A stretch of DNA of 64,000 nucleotides from Domibacillus iocasae. Lineage in GTDB: Bacteria; Bacillota; Bacilli; Bacillales; Domibacillaceae. The notes under the pieces are model-generated. The model saw only the letters and a list, made by a program, of their open reading frames with translations. It had not been told where the DNA came from and ran no database searches. The position numbers and the translations under genes are program-made. This document shows, one piece after another, positions 30,262-38,244 of the stretch (position 1 is its first letter; each line of letters begins with the position of its first letter). The stretch is taken from positions 434,001 through 498,000 of the forward strand of contig NZ_MAMP01000022.1 in NCBI RefSeq assembly GCF_001750285.1, written 5' to 3'.

Positions 30262-31455
30262 ATGGATGTACAATTAGCAGAACGTGTAAAAGCATTAACC
30301 CCTTCAACGACGCTTGCAATTACCGCAAAAGCGAAAGAAATGAAAGCACAGGGCATTGATGTTATCGGGCTTGGCGCCGGGGAGCCAGACTTTAATACAC
30401 CGGACCATATTATTGAAGCAGCCTATGAATCATTAAAAGACGGCCAGACGAAATACACGCCGGCTGGTGGACTCGCCGAATTGAAAAGCGCGGTTATTGA
30501 TAAATTCAAGCAGGATCAGGGCATTACATATAAGCCGAACGAAATCATTGTAACAACAGGCGCAAAACATGCTCTTTATAATCTATTCCAGGTTATTTTA
30601 AACGATGGCGATGAAGTTATCATCCCAACGCCTTATTGGGTCAGCTATCCGGAGCAGGTAAAGCTTGCGGACGGTGTTCCGGTTTATGTGGACGGAAAAG
30701 AATCGAATGATTTTAAAATTACGCCAGAGCAGCTTAAAGCGGCGATTACAAGCAAAACAAAAGCGGTTATCATCAACTCGCCGTCTAACCCGACAGGCAT
30801 GCTGTATTCAGCTGCTGAATTAAAAGCGCTTGGCGAAGTGGCCATCCGTCACAACATTTGGGTTGTATCGGATGAAATTTATGAAAAATTAGTATACGGC
30901 GACAATAAACATGTATCCATTGCGGAATTGTCTCCTGAGCTAAAAGAGCAGACGATCATCATCAATGGTGTATCAAAATCCCATTCGATGACAGGCTGGC
31001 GGATTGGCTATGCAGCGGGCAACGCGCAAGTTATTAAAGCGATGACAGACCTGGCAAGCCATTCCACATCCAATCCGACATCTACTGCCCAATATGGCGC
31101 TATTGCGGCTTATACAGGCACACAGGAGCCGGTAGAAGAGATGAAAAAAGCATTTGAAGAACGCTTAAATATCATTCATGCAAAATTAACGGACATTCCA
31201 GGGGTTACGTGTTTAAAACCGCAAGGTGCTTTTTACTTGTACCCGAATGTAACAAAAGCAGCGGAATTAACAGGTCATGCCAATGTGGATGATTTTGTGA
31301 CGGCACTGCTTGAGGAAGCCAATGTAGCAGTTGTGCCGGGCAGCGGTTTTGGCACGCCGCCAAACATCCGTTTATCGTATGCAACGTCGCTTGAGCTTTT
31401 AGAAAAAGCGGTTGAACGCATTGCGGATTATGTGAAAACAAACCAAAAAGGGTAA
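30262..31455 (+). CDS. aspB: Aspartate aminotransferase
   Basis: The 397-residue class I PLP aminotransferase interconverts aspartate and oxaloacetate. It shows GLGAGEPDFNTP, SPSNPTGMLY, the PLP-lysine segment NGVSKSHSMTGWRIGY and the C-terminal RLSYATS. ATG 30262 follows GGAGAATGG. In B. subtilis asnS follows; here dnaD comes next after the terminator. Confidence 0.94.
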   Translation: MDVQLAERVKALTPSTTLAITAKAKEMKAQGIDVIGLGAGEPDFNTPDHIIEAAYESLKDGQTKYTPAGGLAELKSAVIDKFKQDQGITYKPNEIIVTTGAKHALYNLFQVILNDGDEVIIPTPYWVSYPEQVKLADGVPVYVDGKESNDFKITPEQLKAAITSKTKAVIINSPSNPTGMLYSAAELKALGEVAIRHNIWVVSDEIYEKLVYGDNKHVSIAELSPELKEQTIIINGVSKSHSMTGWRIGYAAGNAQVIKAMTDLASHSTSNPTSTAQYGAIAAYTGTQEPVEEMKKAFEERLNIIHAKLTDIPGVTCLKPQGAFYLYPNVTKAAELTGHANVDDFVTALLEEANVAVVPGSGFGTPPNIRLSYATSLELLEKAVERIADYVKTNQKG

Positions 31456-31462
31456 AAATGAT

Positions 31463-31497
31463 AAGAAAAGCGGTCCATTCGGGCGGCTTTTCTTTTT
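31463..31497 (+). terminator. Rho-independent terminator of aspB
   Basis: AAGAAAAGC pairs with GCTTTTCTT around a GC-rich loop, followed by T5. It lies 7 bases after aspB. Confidence 0.75.
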
Positions 31498-31549
31498 TGC
31501 TTTGTGCTAGTATAATATGAAGCATTGCAAAGGTCGAGGTGGAATGAAA

Positions 31550-32236
31550 ATGAAAGAAAAAGAAATGATGATTCGCTGGATGGAGCAAGGGACCACAAGT
31601 GTACCGAACGTGCTGCTTGAAAACTACAAGCGTCTGTCTTTAAATGAACAGGAAATGATGGTGCTTCTGCACATTTACTCCTACTCACAAAAAGGGATCA
31701 CCTTCCCGAGTTTTGAAGAGCTGTCGAACCGGATGTCGATGTCTGCTTCTGACTGCGCGGGATGTGTAAAAAAGCTGATTCAAAAACAAGTAGTTGCGAT
31801 TGAGCAGGGAAGTCAGACCGGCTATGAATTTTATTCATTTGAGCCGCTTTGGAATAAGCTCGCCTCTCTATTTGAATCAGAAGCAAGAGGACAGTCTGTC
31901 CAGCAGGCAATGGTAGAAGAAAAAGACTTATACAGCTTGTTTGAAGAAGAATTTGGCCGGCCGCTTTCTTCCATTGAATGTGAAACTCTTGCGCTTTGGA
32001 TTGACCAGGACGGCCATGAACCGCCTGTGATCAAAGCGGCGCTCCGGGAAGCGGTCTTGTCAATGAAGCTGAATTTCCGCTACATGGATCGGATTTTATT
32101 TGAGTGGAAAAAGCAGGGTATTAAAACAGTCGAGCAGGCGCGTGAACAAGGGAAAAAGTTTCGTAAGCCAGCGGGAGCCGAGAACGTGTCACGCTCTGAG
32201 CATGCGGTGCCGTTTTACAATTGGCTGGAACAATAA
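31550..32236 (+). CDS. dnaD: DNA replication initiation protein DnaD
   Basis: The 228-residue primosomal protein helps load the replicative helicase with DnaA, DnaB and DnaI. The N-terminal winged helix (ENYKRLSLNEQEMMVLLHIY; FPSFEELSNRMSMS) and the C-terminal DnaD domain (LFEEEFGRPLSSIECETLALW, ending near RFEW-like MDRILFEWKKQGI) are clear. ATG 31550 is 7 bases from GAGGTGG; ATG 31544 is closer and less likely. Confidence 0.93.
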   Translation: MKEKEMMIRWMEQGTTSVPNVLLENYKRLSLNEQEMMVLLHIYSYSQKGITFPSFEELSNRMSMSASDCAGCVKKLIQKQVVAIEQGSQTGYEFYSFEPLWNKLASLFESEARGQSVQQAMVEEKDLYSLFEEEFGRPLSSIECETLALWIDQDGHEPPVIKAALREAVLSMKLNFRYMDRILFEWKKQGIKTVEQAREQGKKFRKPAGAENVSRSEHAVPFYNWLEQ

Positions 32237-32248
32237 GGAGATATCAAG

Positions 32249-32908
32249 ATGCTGAATAAAACCCAAATTCGCCGTTGTCTGGACACATTCGCCGAGATGT
32301 TTCCAGGCGCGCACTGCGAACTGAACCATAACAATCCTTTTGAACTGGTTATTGCCGTGGCTTTGTCTGCGCAATGCACGGATGCGCTCGTCAATAAAGT
32401 GACGAAAGGGCTGTTCCAAAAGTATAAAACACCGGAGGATTATCTATCGGTGCCACTCGAGGAACTCGAGCAGGATATCCGGTCGATCGGCTTATACCGG
32501 AACAAAGCGAAAAATATCCAAAAGCTGTCTCGGATGCTCATTGAAGAGCTTGGCGGTGTTGTGCCTGAAACACAGGATGAGCTTGTGAAGCTGCCGGGCG
32601 TCGGCCGTAAAACAGCGAACGTCGTGGCGTCTGTCGCATTTGGCGTCCCGGCAATAGCGGTGGATACACATGTTGAACGGATTTCTAAGCGGCTCGGTTT
32701 TTGCCGATGGAAAGACAATGTAACGGAAGTGGAAAAAACGTTAATGCGTAAAATTCCAAAAGAAGAATGGTCGGATACGCATCACCGGATGATTTTTTTT
32801 GGCCGGTACCACTGCAAAGCACAGTCGCCAAACTGCCCAGAATGTCCACTGCTTGATTTGTGCAGGGAAGGGAAAAAACGTATGAAGCTTGGTGGTGTTC
32901 GCAAATGA
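32249..32908 (+). CDS. nth: Endonuclease III
   Basis: The 219-residue DNA glycosylase/AP lyase removes oxidised pyrimidines. The helix-hairpin-helix LPGVGRKTANVV holds the catalytic Lys, and the catalytic Asp lies in VDTHVERISKRLGF. The [4Fe-4S] ligands fit C-x6-C-x2-C-x5-C (CKAQSPNCPECPLLDLC). It overlaps ypoC by the ATGA junction. Confidence 0.96.
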   Translation: MLNKTQIRRCLDTFAEMFPGAHCELNHNNPFELVIAVALSAQCTDALVNKVTKGLFQKYKTPEDYLSVPLEELEQDIRSIGLYRNKAKNIQKLSRMLIEELGGVVPETQDELVKLPGVGRKTANVVASVAFGVPAIAVDTHVERISKRLGFCRWKDNVTEVEKTLMRKIPKEEWSDTHHRMIFFGRYHCKAQSPNCPECPLLDLCREGKKRMKLGGVRK

Positions 32909-33369
32909 ACATATTAATTCCGAAAGAGCTTCGTTATTTTTCCGATGAAACGCATACGGAACTGCCGGACTCCGTCAGTTCGTATCCGTATTTTTTATAT
33001 GAGTTGAACGGTGAAAAGCCGTGGGAATGGGAAAAAAGCGGCCTGCCTTTGCTGGAGTCTGCATGGAATGAGATGGAAAAGGCGCTCGATGAAAAACAGC
33101 GCGACCGCAATAAAGATGTGAAAAAAGAAGTTGATGCGTTATTGGCGATGTTTTTTATGGCGCTTTTTTGGACGAACGGACAACCGTCAGCTCCGGTGTT
33201 GTGGAAAGAAAAAGAAGCCAATTTTGTTGTAAAGCCGATTAATTTTTTAGAACGATTCACGTACATTGACAGCCGGCCTTATACTTATATGGCCTACCGG
33301 CAGTTAATTGAGCTGATGACTGAACTGAAAAAAGCGGCCGCCGTTTATGCCATACGAAAATCCCGATGA
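32905..33369 (+). CDS. ypoC: YpoC family protein
   Basis: The 154-residue protein follows nth with a 4-base ATGA overlap, as in B. subtilis. It is soluble, contains PWEWEKSGLPLLESAW and a conserved FLERFTYIDSRPYTYMAYRQLIE region (split), and has no recognised catalytic motif. Function is unknown. Confidence 0.82.
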   Translation: MNILIPKELRYFSDETHTELPDSVSSYPYFLYELNGEKPWEWEKSGLPLLESAWNEMEKALDEKQRDRNKDVKKEVDALLAMFFMALFWTNGQPSAPVLWKEKEANFVVKPINFLERFTYIDSRPYTYMAYRQLIELMTELKKAAAVYAIRKSR

Positions 33370-33398
33370 ATAATTTTCATCGGGATTTTCGTTTTTTT
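33355..33398. terminator. Bidirectional terminator between ypoC and ponA
   Basis: A perfect 16-bp stem (33355-33370 with 33376-33391) with a 5-base loop overlaps the ypoC stop, and a T run follows on the plus strand. The convergent ponA stop is beside it, so it may serve both genes, although the minus strand has a poorer T run. Confidence 0.85.
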
Positions 33399-36138
33399 AT
33401 TCAGCAGGAGTGGTTTCCACATCAGGCGCTGGTTCACGTGTCCCATTGCCTTGTGTTGTTCCATTTCCATTTGCATTTCCATTTGCATTTCCATTTGCAT
33501 TTCCATTTGCATTTCCATTCGCATTTCCATTTGCATTTCCATTCGTACCGGTAGTGTCCTCTGCAGGTACTTCTGTATCAGGCTGCTCGGGTTCTGTATC
33601 AGGCTGCTCCGGTGTTTCCGGTTCCGGCTCTGGTTCCGGTGTTTCTGGTTCCGGCTGCGGTGTTTCTGGTTCCGGCTCCGGCTCTGGTGTTTCCGGCTCC
33701 GGTTCAGGTTCTGCTGTTTCACCGCCAGGAATAGTTACAGAGGTAGAAGCGGAATCGACGTTTTGGCCGTCTACAATGGCTGTCACTGTAATGGAATACG
33801 TCTGGCCAGGCTGGCCGCCGCCAAAGACGGTAGAAAAGCCGCCAATCGACTGCGTTTCTACTCCGTTTGAGACACTAAATGATGGGCTGCCTTCACCGCT
33901 ATATCCCCACGAAACGGACATATTGCCGCTTGCATCAGCAGTGGCGGATAAACTAGTTACTTCACCACCCGATGTTTCTTCTTCTACTGGTTCTTCCTCT
34001 TCAGGCTCTTCCTCTTCTTCTGGTTCTTCCACAGGAGCTGCCCGTCTCGGCTGTTCGCCCTGTATAAACAATTCATATGTTTTATCGCTGTCAGCGACGC
34101 CGCTTCCAGCGACAACTGCCGGGTTGGAACCTTTGATGATCGGGAGTTCAATGACGCTGTCCGGCTTTTCAAAATCCGGTGTGTCGATGTCTTGTGATAC
34201 TTCTGTCATTAATTGCTTAAAGAGTTCTTTCGCAATTTGCTGGCTTTCTTTTGATAAATATTCTGTTCGGCTTTCGTATCCCGTCCAAATCGCTGCCGTG
34301 TAATTTGTTGTGTAACCGACAAACCATGCATCTGGTGACGCACTGGATGGGAAATCGTACTGTGCAAGCTCATCATCTGTATAGTTGGTTGTTCCTGTTT
34401 TGCCGGCCATATGAAGCGAAGGGATATTCGCCGCAGTACCTGTTCCGTAATCAACCACACTTTTCAGCATATCTGTTACCATATAAGCGGTGTAATCATT
34501 CATCGCAGGCTCTGATGTTACATCATTTTCAACAGACGTGCCATCTGCCAGTGTTACTTTTGTGACGGTATGCGGCTCATTATAAATACCACCGTTTCCA
34601 AACGCGGCATAAGCACCCGCCATCTGGAGCGGTGAAATACCTTCATCACCGTCCATAGATCCAATTCCATACGATTCATATTCGTTTTCTAGTTTAATGC
34701 CGAGCTTGCCGGCAAATTCATACGCGTCGTCAAAGCCGACTTCCTGAAAGGTTCGGACGGCCGGTGTATTTTTCGAACGGGCAAGCGCGTCACGCATCGA
34801 CATCATGCCGGCATAAGATCCGCCGGCATTTCCGACAGATTGACCGCCAGAGTATTGAAGCGGGCTGTCTTCTACCTGTTCATAAGTCGACCATTTTAAA
34901 TACTCAATGGCCGGCCCGTAATCTAATATCGGCTTGATCGTAGAACCTGGCTGGCGTTTAATATCGGTTGCATAGTTTAAGCCGCGCTCTACTTCCTGGT
35001 TGCGTCCGCCGCCTATCGCCCGGATTTCCCCAGTTTGTGTATCAGTCAGTGCAATACCTGCTTGGAGCAGCTCACTCGGATAATCTACATATTCATCGCT
35101 GTTCAGCAGCTTATACATGTATTCCTGCGCTTCTTTATCCAGTGTTGTTTCAATCGTTAACCCATCTGTATACGGGTTGTAGCCCATTGCTTCTACTTCT
35201 TCAATAACAAGGTCGACAAATGCGTTATATTCTGGGTCAACGCCGGATTTGCTGACAGGCTCGTCCACAAGATAATCCGTAATGTTCTGGGCCTGCGCTT
35301 CCTCCATCTCAGAAGCGGAAATTTTGTCATGCTGATTCATGAGGGAGAGAACAACATCTTTCCGCTTTTCGGCATTTTCGGGATGAGTAAATGCGTTGTA
35401 ATTATTCGGGCTTTGCGGCATACCTGCAAGATAAGCGGCTTCTGAAACAGACAACTCACTTAATTCTTTGCCGAAATAATAATCCGCCGCTGCTTTAACG
35501 CCGTTAATTCCACCAGACATAAAGATTTTGTTTACGTACATTTCAAAAATTTCTTCTTTGGAATATTCCTGCTCCAGCTTATAAGCAAGATACGCTTCCT
35601 GGGCTTTCCGTTTTAATGTTTTATCCGGAGATAAAAACGAAAGCTTAACGACCTGCTGTGTGATCGTACTCGCTCCTTGAGAGCCGAAACCGTCCGTAAC
35701 GTTTTTCACAACCGCTCCGGCAAGGCGGACCGGGTCAATTCCTTTATGCTCGAAAAAGCGGCTGTCTTCTGTCGCAATAAAAGCGTCGCGGACAAGAACA
35801 GGAATGTCTTCATACTGAACATAATCCCGGCGCTCTGCACCGATATTTGTCAGCAGCGTACCATCATCGTAATTAATTTTTGACGAAATCGGATCATTTA
35901 ACAGCGCTTCGTCAATTTCAGGTGTATCTTTCACATAATAAGCAAATAAACCGGCGCCGCCGATTAAAACGAGCAGGGCGATTAAAAACAGCCCGAGGAT
36001 AATTCGTTTTACGATGGATTGTTTTTTACTTTTTGGCGCTTTGGCGGTTTTTGGTGCTTTAGATTTTCTTAGAGGGCGGACCGGCTTTTTCTTTTGCTGG
36101 TTCCGCTTTTCGGTTCTCGATTTGTATTCGTCAGACAT
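33397..36138 (-). CDS. ponA: Penicillin-binding protein 1A/1B, class A
   Basis: The 913-residue bifunctional enzyme builds peptidoglycan. It has a short basic cytosolic N-terminus, a membrane anchor at about 45-67, a GT51 glycosyltransferase domain (EDSRFFEHKGIDPVRLAGA; GASTITQQVVK) and a transpeptidase domain with the nucleophile in PGSTIKP, plus SKN (ARSKNTP) and GKTGTTNY. A fibronectin-III-like domain follows. The last about 120 residues are low complexity: an acidic Pro-Glu stretch, then Asn-Gly-Asn-Ala repeats. It lies 25 bases after recU, with which it forms the usual operon. Confidence 0.96.
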   Translation of the reverse strand: MSDEYKSRTEKRNQQKKKPVRPLRKSKAPKTAKAPKSKKQSIVKRIILGLFLIALLVLIGGAGLFAYYVKDTPEIDEALLNDPISSKINYDDGTLLTNIGAERRDYVQYEDIPVLVRDAFIATEDSRFFEHKGIDPVRLAGAVVKNVTDGFGSQGASTITQQVVKLSFLSPDKTLKRKAQEAYLAYKLEQEYSKEEIFEMYVNKIFMSGGINGVKAAADYYFGKELSELSVSEAAYLAGMPQSPNNYNAFTHPENAEKRKDVVLSLMNQHDKISASEMEEAQAQNITDYLVDEPVSKSGVDPEYNAFVDLVIEEVEAMGYNPYTDGLTIETTLDKEAQEYMYKLLNSDEYVDYPSELLQAGIALTDTQTGEIRAIGGGRNQEVERGLNYATDIKRQPGSTIKPILDYGPAIEYLKWSTYEQVEDSPLQYSGGQSVGNAGGSYAGMMSMRDALARSKNTPAVRTFQEVGFDDAYEFAGKLGIKLENEYESYGIGSMDGDEGISPLQMAGAYAAFGNGGIYNEPHTVTKVTLADGTSVENDVTSEPAMNDYTAYMVTDMLKSVVDYGTGTAANIPSLHMAGKTGTTNYTDDELAQYDFPSSASPDAWFVGYTTNYTAAIWTGYESRTEYLSKESQQIAKELFKQLMTEVSQDIDTPDFEKPDSVIELPIIKGSNPAVVAGSGVADSDKTYELFIQGEQPRRAAPVEEPEEEEEPEEEEPVEEETSGGEVTSLSATADASGNMSVSWGYSGEGSPSFSVSNGVETQSIGGFSTVFGGGQPGQTYSITVTAIVDGQNVDSASTSVTIPGGETAEPEPEPETPEPEPEPETPQPEPETPEPEPEPETPEQPDTEPEQPDTEVPAEDTTGTNGNANGNANGNANGNANGNANGNANGNGTTQGNGTREPAPDVETTPAE
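33460..33545. repeat. 12-bp tandem repeats in the 3' end of ponA
   Basis: About seven units of CATTTGCATTTC-like sequence, with a few T-to-C changes, encode the Asn-Gly-Asn-Ala repeats of the PonA tail. Such runs can change length by slippage in 4-residue steps without breaking the frame. Confidence 0.9.
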
Positions 36139-36163
36139 TTGTTATTTTTCCTCACTTTCAAAA

Positions 36164-36769
36164 TTAAAAGTATACGGCATCCACTGCATTTAAAAACGGA
36201 ATGCGCGGAGAGAGGCCCAGTTTAAGTGCTGCACTGCAGTCAGCGAGTTCCGCTTTTGTGATTGATTTGCGGCCGCCATCATGCATACGTTCCCAAAAGC
36301 GATTCAATGCATAAAACGGTAAAAAAAACAGCTCGTCCGTTTTTGAAAACCGAATAATAACGAACGCAATGCCGCCATGCTCGCCGACTTGTTTCATATG
36401 TGCAATTTGATGGGCATGAAAATTTTTCAGCGGAAACGACGTCGTGTTGTTCGTTTCTTTTGCTTCAAAATCAATATACTTTCCTTTATATACCCCGTTG
36501 TAATCCGTTGTAGAGGCCTGTCTGAAATACGCTTCTTTAATAACAGCTGCACTTCTCGCCGGGTAATCCACCCGGACGATTTGAACAGGCACGGGTTTTT
36601 TATGAATGACTGCTAGATTTCGGCTTAAATAGTACGCATTCGTTTCATTAATGTCATCTTCGAGCGTCATGCCGCGGTTTGAAAACACTGAATCTTTTTT
36701 CGGCTGTGTCGATTCGGACTTATGCACCGGCTGCGTATATTGTTTTCCATTCGGATAGCGGATCGCCAT
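36164..36769 (-). CDS. recU: Holliday junction resolvase RecU
   Basis: The 201-residue nuclease resolves recombination junctions and aids chromosome segregation. Family segments are [45 protein letters not shown] with the DY[16 protein letters not shown] catalytic core (split), and [15 protein letters not shown]. The start at 36769 has GAGGAGGGA upstream; the frame extends 8 codons further without better support. It precedes ponA on the minus strand. Confidence 0.95.
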   Translation of the reverse strand: MAIRYPNGKQYTQPVHKSESTQPKKDSVFSNRGMTLEDDINETNAYYLSRNLAVIHKKPVPVQIVRVDYPARSAAVIKEAYFRQASTTDYNGVYKGKYIDFEAKETNNTTSFPLKNFHAHQIAHMKQVGEHGGIAFVIIRFSKTDELFFLPFYALNRFWERMHDGGRKSITKAELADCSAALKLGLSPRIPFLNAVDAVYF

Positions 36770-36945
36770 CTTTTTCCCTCCTCTTGAATCCAATCAATAT
36801 CATACCACATGAGCGGCCAAATCGCCTGTTTTAAAAGACATATTGCTTTGTGCCTTTTAAAAAGGACGGTGATTGAAAAAAAGTAGTCTATCAGCTACTA
36901 TATTTATGATAAGATATATGATGTAAATAAAGCAGGTGAGCCGTT

Positions 36946-37425
36946 GTGTGCAAAGAAAAAGAAGAGATTGCTATTCTTCAAGAAGAAAACCGGTTATTGA
37001 AAGAAGAGCTTGCAGTGTATAAACAAATGGTGCAGGATATTTCAGCACCTATTATTCCATCGATTATTCCAGAAACGATTTTAGTGCCGATTACGGGGAA
37101 GTTATCGCATGACCGCTTTGAGGCGATCATCTCCTCACTTTTGAATGCTTGTTATGGGAATGAGGTCCAAACGGTTATTATTGACTTTACAGCCATTTCT
37201 AAAAAAGAAATTGGCGAAACCGCTGTACTTGGCCAATCAATTGATCATTTGGTCAACTCATTGAATTTGATGGGGGCAGAGACGTTTTTAGTCGGATTCA
37301 CACCGGATTTCACACAAGAGTTAATGCGAAGCGGCATGCGCATTCGGTCAGATTTAAATACGTTCTTGACGTTTCGAAGTGCCCTGCAGTATTTAATGAA
37401 GAAAAAAGGAATAACATTCGCATAA
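36946..37425 (+). CDS. Short RsbR-type STAS-domain protein
   Basis: The 159-residue protein has a predicted coiled-coil or linker helix (residues 5-32, EEIAILQEENRLLKEE), the RsbR-like linker ISAPIIPSI, and a STAS domain to the end (VIIDFTAISKKEIGETAVLGQ). Full RsbR proteins carry a globin-like N-terminal sensor, which is absent here. It could join or modulate stressosomes, but that is inference. GTG 36946 has CAGGTGAG upstream. It is not part of the usual recU neighbourhood as I recall it. Confidence 0.75.
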   Translation: MCKEKEEIAILQEENRLLKEELAVYKQMVQDISAPIIPSIIPETILVPITGKLSHDRFEAIISSLLNACYGNEVQTVIIDFTAISKKEIGETAVLGQSIDHLVNSLNLMGAETFLVGFTPDFTQELMRSGMRIRSDLNTFLTFRSALQYLMKKKGITFA

Positions 37426-37537
37426 TTTGTCGCATACCCACTTTCTTTGCCAGCTGGACACTAGTTTTGTCAAGCCGGCAGGACATTCATGCTGCCTGGC
37501 GAAATTTCTTAGTTAATACGGCAAAGGGGTGACGTTA

Positions 37538-37765
37538 ATGACGAAAGAAGAGTGGTTGGAGCGGTTAGCCGAATTGGAAAAAGATACTTTGGAGCTTGAG
37601 CACCGGTTGAAAATGAGAGTAGCGGATGAGCGAAGCAGCAAAATCGCGGGCTTTCGAATTCGTTCAGAACGCGTTCATAATCGCCTGCTTCTCGTCGAAG
37701 AAGGAGCACGCTTTTTATGTGGGGAGAATTCAATGCCGCTTAAGAAGGCTGCCGGTTCTATTTGA
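37538..37765 (+). CDS. Small helical protein of unknown function
   Basis: The 75-residue protein is mostly charged helix (KEEWLERLAELEKDTLELEHRLKMRVADE) and ends in a short basic tail. AAAGGGG lies 8 bases before ATG 37538. It lies 15 bases before yppE, so the two probably share a transcript. I do not recognise the family; its place suggests one of the small ypp genes. Confidence 0.6.
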   Translation: MTKEEWLERLAELEKDTLELEHRLKMRVADERSSKIAGFRIRSERVHNRLLLVEEGARFLCGENSMPLKKAAGSI

Positions 37766-37780
37766 AATGAGGGTTAATAC

Positions 37781-38131
37781 GTGTCTTTACGGAATCAGAC
37801 AGCTACACTGCGTGAGTTAATTATACGGGCAAAAACAATTTATAAAGAACACCGCGAATCAAAAGAAGAAGCAGATTTTTTTGGGACGGTAAAGCCATTT
37901 GCGGACGAAATGGATGCCGCAGCAGACCTGTGGGAGCAAGAAGCTCTTTTATTTTTACAGGAGCATCCGCAAAAATACGTGCATGCCGCGCAAATTGTTC
38001 AGGCGGCGGACAATGCGCGAAGGGTTGGGGCATACGCCCACTTTTTTGATACAGGAAAAGCGAAATTTATTCAATCAGCCGATTCAGCTTTATACGTGCT
38101 TGAATCGTTAGACAATTGCATAGAGGAATAA
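37781..38131 (+). CDS. yppE: YppE family protein (DUF1798)
   Basis: The 116-residue protein resembles the small helical-bundle YppE family by its length, N-terminus (LRELIIRAKTIYKEHRESKEEADFF) and location between recU and yprA. It starts with GTG at 37781 behind ATGAGGG. Function is unknown. Confidence 0.75.
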   Translation: MSLRNQTATLRELIIRAKTIYKEHRESKEEADFFGTVKPFADEMDAAADLWEQEALLFLQEHPQKYVHAAQIVQAADNARRVGAYAHFFDTGKAKFIQSADSALYVLESLDNCIEE

Positions 38132-38158
38132 AGGACGCGTCAATGCGTTCTTTTTTTT
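38132..38158 (+). terminator. Probable terminator after yppE
   Basis: A short hairpin (GGACGCG/TGCGTTC, with G-U pairs) is followed by eight T. Confidence 0.65.
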
Positions 38159-38244
38159 GCTTTTAAAAAGATCGTTTGTTCGATAGAATAGAAGGTAAGA
38201 ATAAGTGAATCCGCATCGTGCGGGTCTTGACGAGAGAGGTGTAA

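Noticed and set aside
33460-33545. CRISPR-like array
   Set aside because: The repeats are contiguous 12-mers within ponA with no spacers; no cas gene is near.
33410-34303. Long plus-strand frame of 297 codons opposite ponA
   Set aside because: It is the complement of the repetitive 3' end of ponA, with an unnatural Phe/Pro and Gly/Ser composition. PonA has clear domains on the other strand.
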